A DNA stretch of 64,000 nt from Purshia tridentata (Eukaryota; Streptophyta; Magnoliopsida; Rosales; Rosaceae). Below the pieces are notes generated by a model that was not told where the DNA came from, searched no databases, and saw only the letters and a program-made list of their open reading frames with translations. The position numbers and the translations under genes are program-made. Positions within the stretch are counted from its first letter, which is position 1, and every line of letters begins with the position of its first letter. Below, in pieces: positions 10,742-22,570 of this stretch. The DNA is taken from contig QANT01001588.1 in the NCBI GenBank assembly GCA_003254885.1, positions 1 through 64,000 on the forward strand. The letters are read 5' to 3'.

Positions 10742-13700
10742 ATGTCAGCTTCCTGGCACACACTCAGCAGCCTGAGTGCTCTGTCGGTAACCTCAAAACG
10801 CCGCCGTATAGTACCACTATCTTCATCTTCACCATCAACTGTAGCAGCAGCAGCTCAGTCGCTGACAGTCACTCACTGCTCTCTCACCGGCTTTACAGAA
10901 ACGTCGACGACCGAGCCTAAGCGACACCAAACCGACGCTATTAATTTGACCGACTCCCGCAAGATCAAGAAGCAAAACGACGTCGTTCCGGAGAACCAAG
11001 ATGAAGAAGAAGAAGAAGAGCACGGAATTTCTAAAATTCCAGTGCCCAGGCAGAAGTACATCCCGGTTTCCAAGGCCGAGCTGCTAAACGGCATAGTTTC
11101 GAATATGTTCAGTGGCGACGACGACGATGGCAATGATTTGCAACGCTTTCTTCGTATATCATCGTAAGCCCCGTTGAGAAATGCTTAAAGAAACAAAGCA
11201 AAACGTTCAATTTCAAAAACTTTGTTTGTTTGCTTTGCAGGTGCTTGGACTCGATTCTTCACGCCGAGCACAAACGCGTTTTGGAAGAAATGAGAGCTGA
11301 TTATTTCGCTTCTAACTCCGCGGAACACGAGCAAACAATTGACGAGGTTGATGAAGAATTGTTGGCTACTGGGCAAAACTCGGATTCTGCTAGGAATGGC
11401 ATCAATGGAATTGGAACTGGCATTGATGGGTTTGGAGAGGAAGAAATTGAAGCTGAGAATCCAATGCCGTTCGATTATGTTCTGGGGTTGACAAAACTCT
11501 TGGGTTCTTCAGCTAAGAACGAGAAGAGGTATTGCACATTGTTTTGGCGCTCTGATATACTCTCTGTTTATTCACTTGTTTCACTGCCCAATTTGCAAAC
11601 TAATGTGAAACTCACAAGGGCCAAGTATGGAGGCTTCAAAGACCCTTTAATGTTTGGAAATATCCTTAGTGCTTCTGGTGCTTGATTTGAATCATTTGGA
11701 TATACTCACTCTAAAATCGGAAGCATAAATTTATGTATGTAATTATTACACAACAATAGTATATCTGTTTTGAAATTATATCAGCCATACAAATCTCATT
11801 TAGCGTATTAAAATCATTGGTATTAAATGGATAGAACAAAATATGATACTATTACGGTTTCCATTTTTTGCTTTTCAAAGTCATTTTGAGGTGAAAGTTT
11901 GACAAGATTGTATTCCCTTTCAAATTTTTTGAGGCTTACACATTGTATCGTCTATATTTATTTGATTGCCATTGTTGATCAGACTCATGATATGGAAACT
12001 TTTGGCATCCTGTGCAATTCTTTTGTTGTAGAGCTGTTGTTGCCACTCGTTTCGAGCGTGCTTTTATGCAACTTCTATATGATGCTCAGTTTGAAGAACT
12101 ATCAGTAAGGGATTTAATGCTGACATCTGCATTGAACACAGACTATCTCCTTACTTTGCCGGTCAATATTGACTGGAAGAAGGCATCTGAGTCCAATGCA
12201 ATAATTTACAGGTGATTCTATTTTTTTAAGTCAAATGCTCTGTTTTCATCTTTATGTTAAGTCTAACAATATTTCAAACCTGAATCACAGCGCTGTGATA
12301 TCAACGATTTCATACATATTTTGGCCGTGTTTGATGCATAGGATTGTATTGGATAGGTTAAATAGCTAATTTCTTGTGTGTTCAAGGAAGAAAATGGAGT
12401 GTGTCTTCTTACTTGAAGGAGGATGGGCAGAAGATAAAAGAGCAATAAGGTGAAACTTATACCCACTGATCCCACCATTTTTGTGGGGACTAGAAGGGAT
12501 AAGTTTGGTCTTATGACTAATCCACCTTCTTCCCCTCTTCTTTCTTGAATACACATGAATCTAGCCATTTAACCTATTCAATTCAATCCTATGCATCAAA
12601 TGAGGCCTTTATATTTCTGTTTAAGAGTAGTATTATGGAAACCATTTTGAGGCACTATACATTCTCATTTGTTTTTATTTCATGCAGTTCAGAATCATGC
12701 TGTGTTGTTTTGCATCCCCATTGATTCACTAACGATTGTGATTCCTAAATGGATATGTAGTGTGTATATATACAGGCAGAAATATATGCATTGTGTATAG
12801 AACATAGAATGATCTGTTCTTCCCTTAGTCCAGTGTTCTCATGAAAGCTTCAGAAAATTATTCACACCAACTTCCTCACTAATGCAATGACTGTAATGCC
12901 AAGCTGAAACTGTTTTGAGAGATGCCTTCCAATTCGGAAATCAACTAGGTTTTTTCTTTCTTGTAATTGAATACGTTCTTCTACAATACATGCTAACTAG
13001 AACTTTTGTGATAGGTCATCGCCTAGATAGAAATATTATGTAGATTTCCGGATCATATAAGGAGAATAAGTAATACTTATAAAAATGTAAAGAATATTAC
13101 ATAATTGAACTTTAGACTTACATGCTGTACATGACTTCTGAAGATTTGATTTATCTAGCCACTGCATGTGTGTGTTAAACTTGCCATTTTCCAAATAGTG
13201 AATTATGCAAAATTTTGACTCCACATTTCAATTACATCTGACAGGCGGGGGTATGCAACAGAGAGGCAGAAAGGCCTACTACTTGTGGAGAAACTGGACT
13301 ACATACAGTCCAAACTTCTAAGAGGAATCTTCTTCATCGTATCACAACCATTGGGGAAAATTGGGAGCTGGTTAGCTGAGGTCGTCATCTTTTTCAGAAC
13401 AATGGTTGCCTTCATTCAGGGGCAGCATCAAGATTTTTTGTTTTGTTTTTGTTTTTCCTCTCTCTCTCTCTCTGTGATGTTACAAGTAAAAATTTTAGTA
13501 GATACTAAGTTACTGCTTCATTAGTTACCTCTTGGAAAATAATGCTTTGTCATGCACTGATGTATGTCCATGCACGTTGAACTTGCAGAGATATGAACTC
13601 ACTTAGAATGTCTAAGTTAGACATGCTGCATTAGTATTACTACTATGGTTGCTTATATGGTTGAAATGAGTACATACATGCTTTATGAGACAAAATACTG

Positions 13701-16700
13701 TGCTGTTAAGAAATTTATGCCTTATTTGATGAGAATAGGTGGATGGGTGATGAGGCAGGAAATTATGAAATCAGGAATGCCATCTATCCTTGAAAGTCAA
13801 AAGTAAAACTAGTTGTTAACAAGATTAGAGAAGATATTTTGAGATGGTTTGACCATTAACTGCACAAGTGGCATGATTTAAAATTGTACTGGTTCAATAA
13901 TTTTTCAGAAGCTCTGATTTCTTTCTTTTCTCTATGAAGGTTCTCGAAATAGCTGTAATCTGAAACTATATGGATAACTGATTAATCTTCTTGTGTCTGA
14001 AAATACTGCCATGTGGTCATAAGTAATTAAGTATTATATCATTGAAGATTTCAAATATTGAAAGGACCTCTTGGTTCTTGTCTGATGCTAAGAGTTTTTT
14101 TAATATTTTTTCTTTGAGGTTTTAGTTCCTTTCTATATATAGTTTGACATGTTTTGTCTCGCTTGCTTTAGGACAGGCATTCAAAGTTGCTTGTCAAACA
14201 CCAGAAGTACAAGATTGGACCAACAGAATGAAACTTTGGCTTAAGGAAGTGTCTGTTTTTCAGCAATCATTACGTGATAACGAGCAGACTTCTGATGATG
14301 TGCTGGGAGTTGAGCAACTATCAGATAAGGACCTTCCAATATGGATAGCGGCACAGAGAGCAGTATCTCGTTATGAAGGGCTTTTAGCACCAGTTGGACC
14401 CCGTGGAAGGCTCTTTAGGAAGTTGCTTTCATGGATTGGACTTATTTCCCCTACACCAGAAGCACCATTTGAGCTTGGTGGTGATACTAATGCTTCTGAC
14501 CCTTACACAAGGTTTTCCCAATACAATTTTTTTTCTTTACATTTCATCATATTTTAACCCTGGAAATTTTATTTTCCAGTTTGCTGCATATCTTCTAATC
14601 AGAAAATAAACAATGTTGAACTTAACAAACTCAAAGCAGTACTAACTACTAAGTAGTGTTCTCTACAAGCAGTCTTCTACCTTTTCATAACACAACTTCT
14701 TTCAAAGTAGAGTTTTGTTTCCACTGCACAATATTATCTTTCAGGTTATATTACTCTTCTTGACCAAAATGAATTTAAGAATATCAATGGATCAGTCCCT
14801 AAGTCTTAATTTTGTTATGCATTCAGCGGTTTGAGACAAAGACTATGTTGTACTGGGTCTGAGGATCCTCTCGCAACCCAAAGACATAAAACATGATTAT
14901 AACACCAATTATGCTTCAAAAGAACTTTTTTGTTCCGTTCCCTTAAAACATCTCAAAATTGTACTCATCTTTTATTAATTTTTAAGCTTGTATAGAGAAG
15001 TGATTGTAATAGAGAATGGACTTGGAGGATTCACATGGCCGAACAAACTAACTGGGAGTATGAAGGTTTAATTGACTTGCTATTCTAGTCATAGGTAATC
15101 TAGATTGGAACCTTATCCTTCAAAATGGTCAATTAATGACAGTATTTTTCACCCAGGCCCATTTTCTTAACAAGGATATCACTTAGTGACATATGGAGAC
15201 CTGCTACAAGGAAGTACTGTGGAAATGATATTTGGAAAATGTTAAAAACTTCTGTTTCCATTCTTCTCTCAAAGTCAATCCTCCAGGTAATCCTCATTTA
15301 TAGTTTTATTTTCTTAAATTTAACCTTCTAGGATGATTAATGGCCTAAAGAAAACTATCTAGGATGATTAGTATTTTTCTTCTATTGTAGATATATATAC
15401 AAGTTATAAGATGATGGCAATAGTACTTGGTGTCTTGTCATATTAGGAGGCTGCATTTCAAGAATTGATCTTGCTTTATACCGAAGGAGATGACGGGAAT
15501 ACTGAAGATAATGCTGAGGTTCAATCATTGCAGTTAAAGATTTATGAGAGAATTCCTATTCCGGATCTACCAGTAAATACTTCTGTCTCAACTTTTATGC
15601 TCATCCAATGTAATTTTCTTTGCTTCTAGTATATGATTTTCAAAGTTTCTCTGTATTTCTTCTAGTGTTTGCCAATGAATATTCTCATTGTTTCCAGTTT
15701 AATGTGTAGGTTATCTTTCCCCACAAAAAGCTATCTTTTCGTATCATAGACACGGTATGTAGATCTTTATCAAATGCTAAGAATTCTTTAGCTTAGTCGA
15801 TTGATTGCTTCTGAAAAATGGTTGATGTTATGAACTATTTGCACATCTTAGCATATGAATGATAATTAACATCATTAAGTTGGTTATGTATGGCTTTTTC
15901 TCCCTCTGGATATTTTGATTGATAATTTGAGGGAAAAAAGGAGTGGGGTAATGCTAGTTATTGAATAAAGTCATTTCAAATTTTTAGCCTCACGACCTTA
16001 TGCCTTTTAGGTACGCTTGGACATTGCCTCAATATTGGGGCTTTCGGCATACTTCATAAACTACAAATTTGAGAATGTCTCATCTTCCCCGTATGGCCGT
16101 ATGCCTTCTCTTTGTTGTAGTATTTTTGTATGGTTTGCATACAGTTTCTTCCCTTTCCACTTTTTACCCTTTAATTTCTTATTTTTTAATGCTTTTGAAA
16201 GCTTAATTTTCTTATAACAGAGAAAAAAAAGAGCTTAATTTTTAATGCTTTCTTTCAAGTTTCATTTCTTTGGAAAATTGCTATTAATTTTCCTTCTTTT
16301 AATCATATGGCAGGTCAGCAATAATTCTTGATGTGGTTGCTATCAGCGCTCTCATAATATATGTGTCCCGTGTGGTTCTGGGATACAAACAGACATGGGA
16401 TAGGTATCAAGTAAGTCAACTTCATCTTTCTTGGCATGGTTTACAATTATATACATCGCTGTATGCTATATTCAAATTGAGGTATTTAAGTGACCTCACA
16501 AAGGAGCCCTTCATTGCAGCTTTTGGTCAACAGGACGCTGTATGAGAAAACCTTAGCAAGTGGTTTTGGCTCAGTTCAGTTTCTTGTGGATGCTTCTGAA
16601 CAGCAACAGGTGAGGAACTGCTTCAATTACTTGGGTTCACTAGTCATGTATAGAGAAGGGAACACTAGAAAGGAAAAAGAAAATAGTAGCAGCTTAGAGA

Positions 16701-17449
16701 TTGTAAACATTTAATTTAGTGGGAATTCAACAGGTAACACAAACTAAGGTTAACTGGCCAAAAGAAAGGATAATCTAAATTACACCAGAAGGAATAGTAC
16801 TAAATTAGGTGCCTCCATTGTCAGCTGCCCTAGTAAGGGGACGCCTTACGTTAGGTCCTGCTGTTAGATTGGTTGCACTCTGTAATAACCTTTTTTAAGA
16901 AGATGGAACGTTTTCACTTTCTTTCTTGTAGTATTCTTATAACTATTGTGTGCCATATTGTAACTAGTATTTGTCTTTTCTTGGCAATATCATATGCGCA
17001 GTACAAGGAAGCTATTTTGGCCTATGCAATCCTTCTCAAAGCAAAGAAGGGGAAGGTTTGATCTCACTGCCTAATTTGAACCTTTTAAGCATGTCTGCCT
17101 GCTCCTTGTTACCCGTATATACTTTTTTCACCTATATTTGCTATGACTGCAGCTCACCTGTCGCCCGAGTGTTGGGGAGGAATGCGAAAGATTTATGTAT
17201 GATGTGTTTAAAGTGAAGGTAAACATCCCAAGTCCATTAACTAGCAATTTGACTTTGTATGTGCTTTCAGTGACTTGATTTAAGCTCCTCATGCAGGTTC
17301 AAATGCCAGTTGACAAGGCAGTTGCTACATTATTAAGGTTGGGACTTGCTACAGAAACCCATATAGATGAAAGGATTAGTTTGCAGGCCATTTCTTGTTC
17401 CAAGGCATATGACTCTCTCAAACAACGTTGGAATAACCTGCTTGGTTGA
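10742..17449 (+). CDS. DUF3754 (TMEM143-like) membrane protein, 733 aa
   Basis: Fourteen exons join in frame: 10742-11163, 11241-11528, 12032-12211, 13245-13380, 14177-14511, 15157-15286, 15447-15572, 15710-15754, 16011-16090, 16314-16410, 16520-16609, 17002-17055, 17153-17218, 17297-17449 (2202 nt). The N-terminus is low-complexity with acidic runs (EEEEEEH, GDDDDG). The middle has VPRQKYIPVSKAEL, RGYATERQKGLLLVEKLDYI and DLPIWIAAQRAVSRYEGLL, typical of the DUF3754 family that includes animal TMEM143 and plant proteins sometimes mislabelled aminopeptidases. Two hydrophobic segments near residues 557-575 and 582-604 (SAIILDVVAISALIIYVSRV) are likely membrane spans. No peptidase motif is visible. 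The biochemical role is unknown. Exon 5 starts after an AG just inside a second possible acceptor; only the chosen one keeps the frame (GAG|GCATTC, giving LAEAFKVACQ). Confidence 0.9.
12323..12607. mobile_element. MITE with long terminal inverted repeats, in intron 3 of the DUF3754 gene
   Basis: The left end begins GGCCGTGTTTGATGCATAGG. The right end, reverse-complemented, begins GGCCTCATTTGATGCATAGG. The pairing runs for about 70 bases with few mismatches. The element is about 285 bp with no coding capacity. The AT-rich flanks (catatttt / tttatatt) do not give a clean target duplication. The terminal style fits a hAT- or PIF/Harbinger-derived MITE, and I cannot separate the two. A decayed relative lies at 37995-38203. 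Confidence 0.85.
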
Positions 17450-18314
17450 AACATTTGATTGTTGCTAATTTCTAGCCTTTGTGGCTGTACAAGTAACTAC
17501 AAATCATTCTCCTTGAAAATTTCTTAGAAAATAGGTCAAGTAATTGTATAGGTTTATATTATATCAAGAGTTGTGAAATTTATCCTCTTTGAGCACCCCA
17601 ATAGGCAATAGTCAGTATATCCAATGGTAACACAAATTTTTGCTTTGTAAGTAGGTAAAAGAAAAGAAGACAAAGTTTTCATACTTAATGGTTGATGCTA
17701 TTGTTTCAAGCCTTCTTTCAAGCCTTTTTTAAATATTAAATTGAATTCCTGTATGCTATTGGTGCATAATCTAACCCATAATGGTTGCAACAATGAAAAC
17801 TTTGGGTAACAGTAACATCTAACAGCATTGTAAACAAATGAGAATGATTTTTAATGCCAGAATGAAGTTTTATACTAGTATAGATAATACATTGTACAAT
17901 TTCTGTTTGGACGGAAAAAGAAATTGAAAACTTTGTAAATCATTTATGGGTATTGGTACCACCTCAGTGCATAACACTACTGTTCCCATAAAATTGAAAA
18001 CCAAATTTATAAAGGTAAAAAATGTATCAGTGTGCCATAACACTAATCCTAATCCAATTATTTGCAGATTAAGCTGTTTTCTATATTGATATTGAACTCA
18101 GTAGGAATTGTATAGCATGAAATACAGAACAAAATCAATGTCTCAGACTGAAGATCCAAATTCATATATAAGCCCATCAAATCAAACTCATTAAGCATCA
18201 GAACCATCCATTCATACTTGAAAATTAAAAATATTAAAAACAAAACTCAGTTGGGAACGTCGCTAATTTTACTACCAAAACGAACTAAAATTACAACCAA
18301 CTATTCAAAACAAC
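17450..18314. other. convergent 3' region between the DUF3754 gene and RPL26
   Basis: Contains both 3' UTRs. AT-rich, with no coding signal seen. Confidence 0.5.
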
Positions 18315-18755
18315 TCAGTCGATGTTCTGCATGATATCTTCGGCAGTGAACTTGGTACCTTTGTCCTTGTCAGCAGCGGCGCGACCCTTGGCCTTGCGGT
18401 CGATGAGCGACTTGCGGTCCTTGTCGAGCCTGGGCTTGGTGATGACCACCTTGGAGGGGTTGATGCCGACGTTAACCGTCGACCCGTTGACCTTCTCGCG
18501 GGTGATCCGCTCGATGTGGATGACCCACTTGCGGCGGTACACCTGGACCACCTTGCCCTCGCGGCCCTTGTAGGTCCCGCGCACCACCTGTACCTCGTCG
18601 TCCTTGCGCACCGGCAGCGACCTCACGTTGTACTTCGACCGAAGGTCGGAGGAGAGCGGCGCGCTCATCAGCACGCGGCGCACGCTCGATGGCGCCGTGA
18701 AATGGGCCTTGCGGCTCTTGCGGCGGGAGCTGGAGACTCTTGGATTGAACTTCAT
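18315..18755 (-). CDS. RPL26: 60S ribosomal protein L26 (uL24), 146 aa
   Basis: A single exon of 147 codons. The start ATG at 18755 opens [19 protein letters not shown], the invariant beginning of eukaryotic uL24. Residues 52-85 carry the KOW motif ([18 protein letters not shown]), which binds rRNA near the exit of the peptide tunnel. The length equals that of other plant L26 proteins. The coding region is far more GC-rich than its surroundings, as is usual for highly expressed plant ribosomal genes. The frame stays open upstream of 18755, but that part is the 5' leader: it contains a telo-box and lies below the TATA box. It lies tail to tail with the DUF3754 gene. Confidence 0.98.
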   Translation of the reverse strand: MKFNPRVSSSRRKSRKAHFTAPSSVRRVLMSAPLSSDLRSKYNVRSLPVRKDDEVQVVRGTYKGREGKVVQVYRRKWVIHIERITREKVNGSTVNVGINPSKVVITKPRLDKDRKSLIDRKAKGRAAADKDKGTKFTAEDIMQNID

Positions 18756-18778
18756 CTTCGCTCTCACACTCACTCTCC

Positions 18779-18976
18779 TAGGGTTTGCTCTGCTCTCTGA
18801 CGGCCAAAAACATAAGGGTGAGGGTTGGGTTAGCGTTTTATAAAGAGAAGAGAAAGCTGTGAGGTAAACGACGTCGTGAAGGGACACTATGGGCAATTAG
18901 GGTTTCTGCTGGTTACGGTTGGCGCGCATGGGACGTTAGAATATGAGGCCAGCGTGTGGGCCTGTTGGGCCCAACA
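18779..18976 (-). promoter_or_regulatory. RPL26 promoter: TATA box, telo-boxes and site II elements
   Basis: On the minus strand there are two telo-boxes AAACCCTA (18779-18786 in the leader and 18898-18905 upstream), a TATA box TATAAAA at 18837-18843, and two TGGGCC/GGCCCA site II elements (18957-18962 and inside the palindrome TGTTGGGCCCAACA at 18963-18976). Telo-box plus site II, read by PUR-alpha- and TCP-type factors, is the known signature of plant ribosomal-protein promoters linked to cell division. Confidence 0.8.
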
Positions 18977-19000
18977 GATGCCATAAAGCTAATTCTAACC

Positions 19001-19007
19001 TATAAAT
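19001..19007 (+). promoter_or_regulatory. TATA-like element upstream of tRNA-Ser
   Basis: TATAAAT lies about 30 bases before the tRNA. This is the position where plant tRNA genes often carry a TATA-like element that helps TFIIIB binding. Confidence 0.5.
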
Positions 19008-19036
19008 ATTGCAGAATAGCGTTAACATTTCATCAG

Positions 19037-19118
19037 GTGGTCGTGCCGGAGTGGTTATCGGGCATGACTAGAAATCATGTGGGCTTTGCCCGCGCAGGTT
19101 CGAATCCTGCCGACCACG
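19037..19118 (+). tRNA. tRNA-Ser (anticodon AGA)
   Basis: An 82-nt class II tRNA. The acceptor stem GTGGTCG pairs with CGACCAC and G is the discriminator. The A box is TGCCGGAGTGG. The anticodon stem-loop CATGACTAGAAATCATG places AGA at 19070-19072. A long variable arm (GTGGGCTTTGCCCGC) follows, as required for serine tRNAs, and then the B box GGTTCGAATCC. TTTTT at 19120-19124 ends transcription. Many paralogues of this tRNA start GTGGACG; here the stem uses a compensated T-A pair (GTGGTCG/CGACCAC). Confidence 0.97.
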
Positions 19119-19124
19119 ATTTTT

Positions 19125-19937
19125 AGAATCAATTGCATTTCTTTTTTTTGCTGCAGCCATTCCACTGTTTAGTTCATTAATATTCAAAATATGTGGCAAC
19201 AATTTGTAATAGAAAATGTGGGTTTGGAGAATAGGATCCTGATTCGAGGTCTGGCTTCAATTTTTGAAATGTAAAGAGAATGTATATTGAACTTACTCGA
19301 GTATTTTGAAGGATAATGCAGTGGGAAATTTGTTTTCAGGCCTTGCCATACACAAGATTTGTTCATTACATTCTAGTCCATGCATGATTAGATTGAATTA
19401 TTCTACCATTGTTGCCATCTAATGCAACCCACAGTGGTTTATCAACCATTAAACTAAGAATCTTTGATTAACTGCTGATACCAGAATGAAGCCTTGATTC
19501 TAGTACAGATGGTACACATTCGGCTTGTAATGAAGTAAAAAGAAAATGGAATCTTTGAAATTCTTTTTTCAGGGTATTGGTTCAACCTCTGTGTACAGTA
19601 TAACACGATTAACATCTATTGTTCCAATAAGGGTTGGAACTCAAACTTTGTCACCATTCATGGTGGGTTAAGAAAAACACGAAAATGACAAGTGGCCTCT
19701 GCATTCTTCAGGTTTCCACAAGGGAGAGGCAGCAAGGTTAAGAAGAACTGTAGCTGTTAAACACCACTGCTTATGGGGAAGATGGATAGTATATATCATA
19801 TAAGTCATACTTGTTGATCATCTACCTGAAGATCATACATAGCCCAAATGCCACCACTGCATGAGCCCATGCCTTTCCAAAGTTTTTTCCACATGAAAGT
19901 AATCTGCAGGCAGCAGTAAATGGTAACCTTCTTCCCA
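19125..19937. other. intergenic / 3' flank of PAP10
   Basis: AT-rich spacer between the tRNA-Ser terminator and the PAP10 stop codon. No gene seen; part of it is likely the PAP10 3' UTR. Confidence 0.5.
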
Positions 19938-22570
19938 TTACTCCAGACGTTGAGCTCTAGTGAAAACAAAAACTCCTCCGCCACCAACGGCACGCCCCAA
20001 AAGCATATTAGCATCCAAGTAAGAAAGGTAGTATAGTCCTCCAACTGATTGCCTACTGCAGTTTTAAGCAAGTTTTATCACACACATGTATATCTAGGAA
20101 GCTTAGTAAATATATATTTTGATACATGTGATAAAGAATATATACCTTCCTGGGTCTCTAACAGGAATTTGAGTTTTGAAAGTTCGGAGGAACTGCAAGA
20201 TCTGCACAAAAGAATTCATACAACTCCCATTTTATAAATGTAAAAAGAAAAAAGATACACGGTAATTATCTTCATGTGCTAAAGAGTAAGCGACTCAGTG
20301 AGTGATAAGGTATGTTTTACCTGTAAACTTAAAAATGATCGTGGCAGTATTGCTGGAGCTATTACAGCTTGCAGCTCTTCACTAATTTTAATATTTTGAA
20401 CACTAATCTGCCAAATACAACTTCAGGCTTCAGATAAATTTCAAGAAGAATACATCAAGAAGTTTGCATGTAACAATTGAAAATGAGAATACATTTTTTC
20501 CTGAAAGCAGTATGATAAGGCCCCAGCTCAACTAATACGGTCTAATTCATTTTCAGGTCCAGTGATATGGCTGGGAGCCTTAAATTATAGGCCTCCAACA
20601 GATGATACTGTGGTTTCTAAGCCACTCATCTTTTTAAGAGTGTTTCTTGGGCAGCGCAACCAAATATTAAGGAACAGTCACATTCCCTGGCCTTAACTTC
20701 TATGGAAGTTAAGAAGGGAGACAAACTAACCTCTTCAAACTGAAGGTAGATGTTACGAACGGAAACAACGGAAAATTTTGCAGAAACTAGCAGAGTCGCA
20801 CCTTCTTGTTCCTGCAAGGTGCATAGAACCCATATTATCTATATACAAAATTCATATTTGCTTTTCACGGAGAAAGAATAAGTATTCCTACAACCTACAA
20901 CCAAATACATGAACACATATCTATGTCTGTATACTCAACACGCACATGTATAACCACTAAGTATTTGGATTATTTTCTGTACTAACCGCTCAGTTTTAAT
21001 GCAAAACCAAATATTTATATCTCATCTGGAGTTTCTTTAGCTGATAAAAGTACTCATGTTTTGAATGACAAGCAACTCAGAAACGATTTGGATTGACATC
21101 AAAATGTACAAATATTAAGAAACTATATCACACCTGTAAAACACCGTAGAAACCAAATATTCTAACTATTTAACTTAAAATCCTAATCACCATGCACTTT
21201 TGTTATCCAACATGCAGAGTAAAAGTTTACCTCTAACAAGGGTGGTACACTCCATCTGACAACGTTACAGATTACACCCCCGTTAGACTGGTCTCTGCAT
21301 TCAAACTTTTGAAAAATCTGCCCAACCTATGCCCACATTAATTCAGAAATAAGTGAAACAGAAAGACAAAAAAAGAAATCAATAACTATTAACAGGGAAA
21401 CATATAAATAACAGCAAACCTATGAGTTGGCATTTCACAAGCACAAATGAATGAGTGTTGAGAAAGAAAAAAAACGATATTGAATTTGTGGATATGAAGT
21501 GTGACCTGTTAAAATTGCGAACTTCTTTGAGTAGAAACGCTTTTAGCCAATATATTCAGCAAAAGAGAGGGTTTTAGCCAAGATTTCACAATTAACAAAG
21601 TAATGGCAAGGCAGAGAGGTTAATTCAACTAACAATCCTCTTCAAGCAGAAAAAGGCATTCAGCAATTATCATTCATTACGAACAAAGAAAGCATTCAGC
21701 AGAAAGAGGAAGTCAATTGAAGCACCAAGATATGCAAGCAGAGGAGCAAAGGTTCAGTGGTTTAAACTTTAAGCAGAAGCAATTGCTCTTTTTTCTTTCT
21801 GTAAACTAAACAATGTCCTTGGAAGCTTATTTATAATTAGAAGATAAGAGGTCCAAAATTTGGCATTCTTTGTTTATACCTGAAAAAAGGGTAGCCTTGC
21901 AGCAGCCTCTAGAAGAATGAGAACATCAGGAGCAGAAGTATAATTCAAGCGCCACGTCCCATCTAATTTTGCTAAGTCTATGGGTGCACCCAAGTTATAC
22001 CCCTCCACGCTCACCTGCCAATCTTTCGTACAAGTTATTATAAACAATCTCACATCTACGAACTTGCACCTTCTTTTTCCATCAAACTAATGCACCTAAT
22101 GTAAGTTAAAGTGATTTCACGGACAAGATTATTCAACAGAAAAGAGTGATTTCATGGACAAGATTACTCAACAGAAAAGAGACAGAGAGTAACATAATTC
22201 ACATAAGGAAAATAAAGAGATCACACACCAGAGCCTCCTCTATAGAAGAGCGTTGATCATCAGTTGTAACAAGGCCCCTCTGTGTGTCTTGGATTGCTCT
22301 CAACAGCTCATACTTTTTGCTCTCTACCTCAAGCTCCATTGTCTGGAACCTAAACAATGTCAAATTTTATGTAGAAAATGAAAAGAAAATATATAGATAA
22401 GAAAGAGGAGAAACCTGGGCTGTTTGGGTAGCAACAGCTGCCAAACATGGGAACAATTTCTTAGTGGACACCTTGTGGGTGGCACTATGCATTGGGCCAG
22501 AAGGCTTAATCTTATTGACACCTCTTGTTGCAATTGAGGGAAACAACGGAGAAGCAAGAGATAGGTCCAT
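19938..22570 (-). CDS. PAP10: plastid lipid-associated protein (fibrillin), PAP10/FBN8-like, 280 aa
   Basis: Eight exons join in frame: 22415-22570, 22229-22342, 21880-22014, 21231-21326, 20731-20811, 20321-20407, 20146-20201, 19938-20055 (843 nt). Residues 1-50 look like a plastid transit peptide (MDLSLASPLFPSIATRG, rich in Ser/Ala/Lys). The fibrillin (PAP) domain follows: GYNLGAPIDLAKLDGTWRLN and YTSAPD at 107-120, the conserved first strand of a lipocalin-like barrel, and a C-terminal block GGLYYLSYLDANMLLGR then FVFTR. Fibrillins sit on plastoglobules or thylakoids and bind small lipids such as quinones. I place it with PAP10/FBN8 from its length and end sequence, less surely than the family itself. 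Exon 2 needs the AG after GTTCC to keep the frame. Confidence 0.9.
22111..22180. repeat. two tandem copies of a 35-bp unit in PAP10 intron 2
   Basis: The units 22111-22145 and 22146-22180 both run GTGATTTCA...CAACAGAAAAGA and differ at two positions, which indicates a recent local duplication. Confidence 0.9.

Noticed and set aside
14394-14609. Alternative plus-strand frame inside exon 5 of the DUF3754 gene
   Set aside because: Out of frame with both neighbouring exons; the chosen frame matches the family.
18516-18843. Plus-strand frames across RPL26
   Set aside because: Shadows of the GC-rich RPL26 coding strand.
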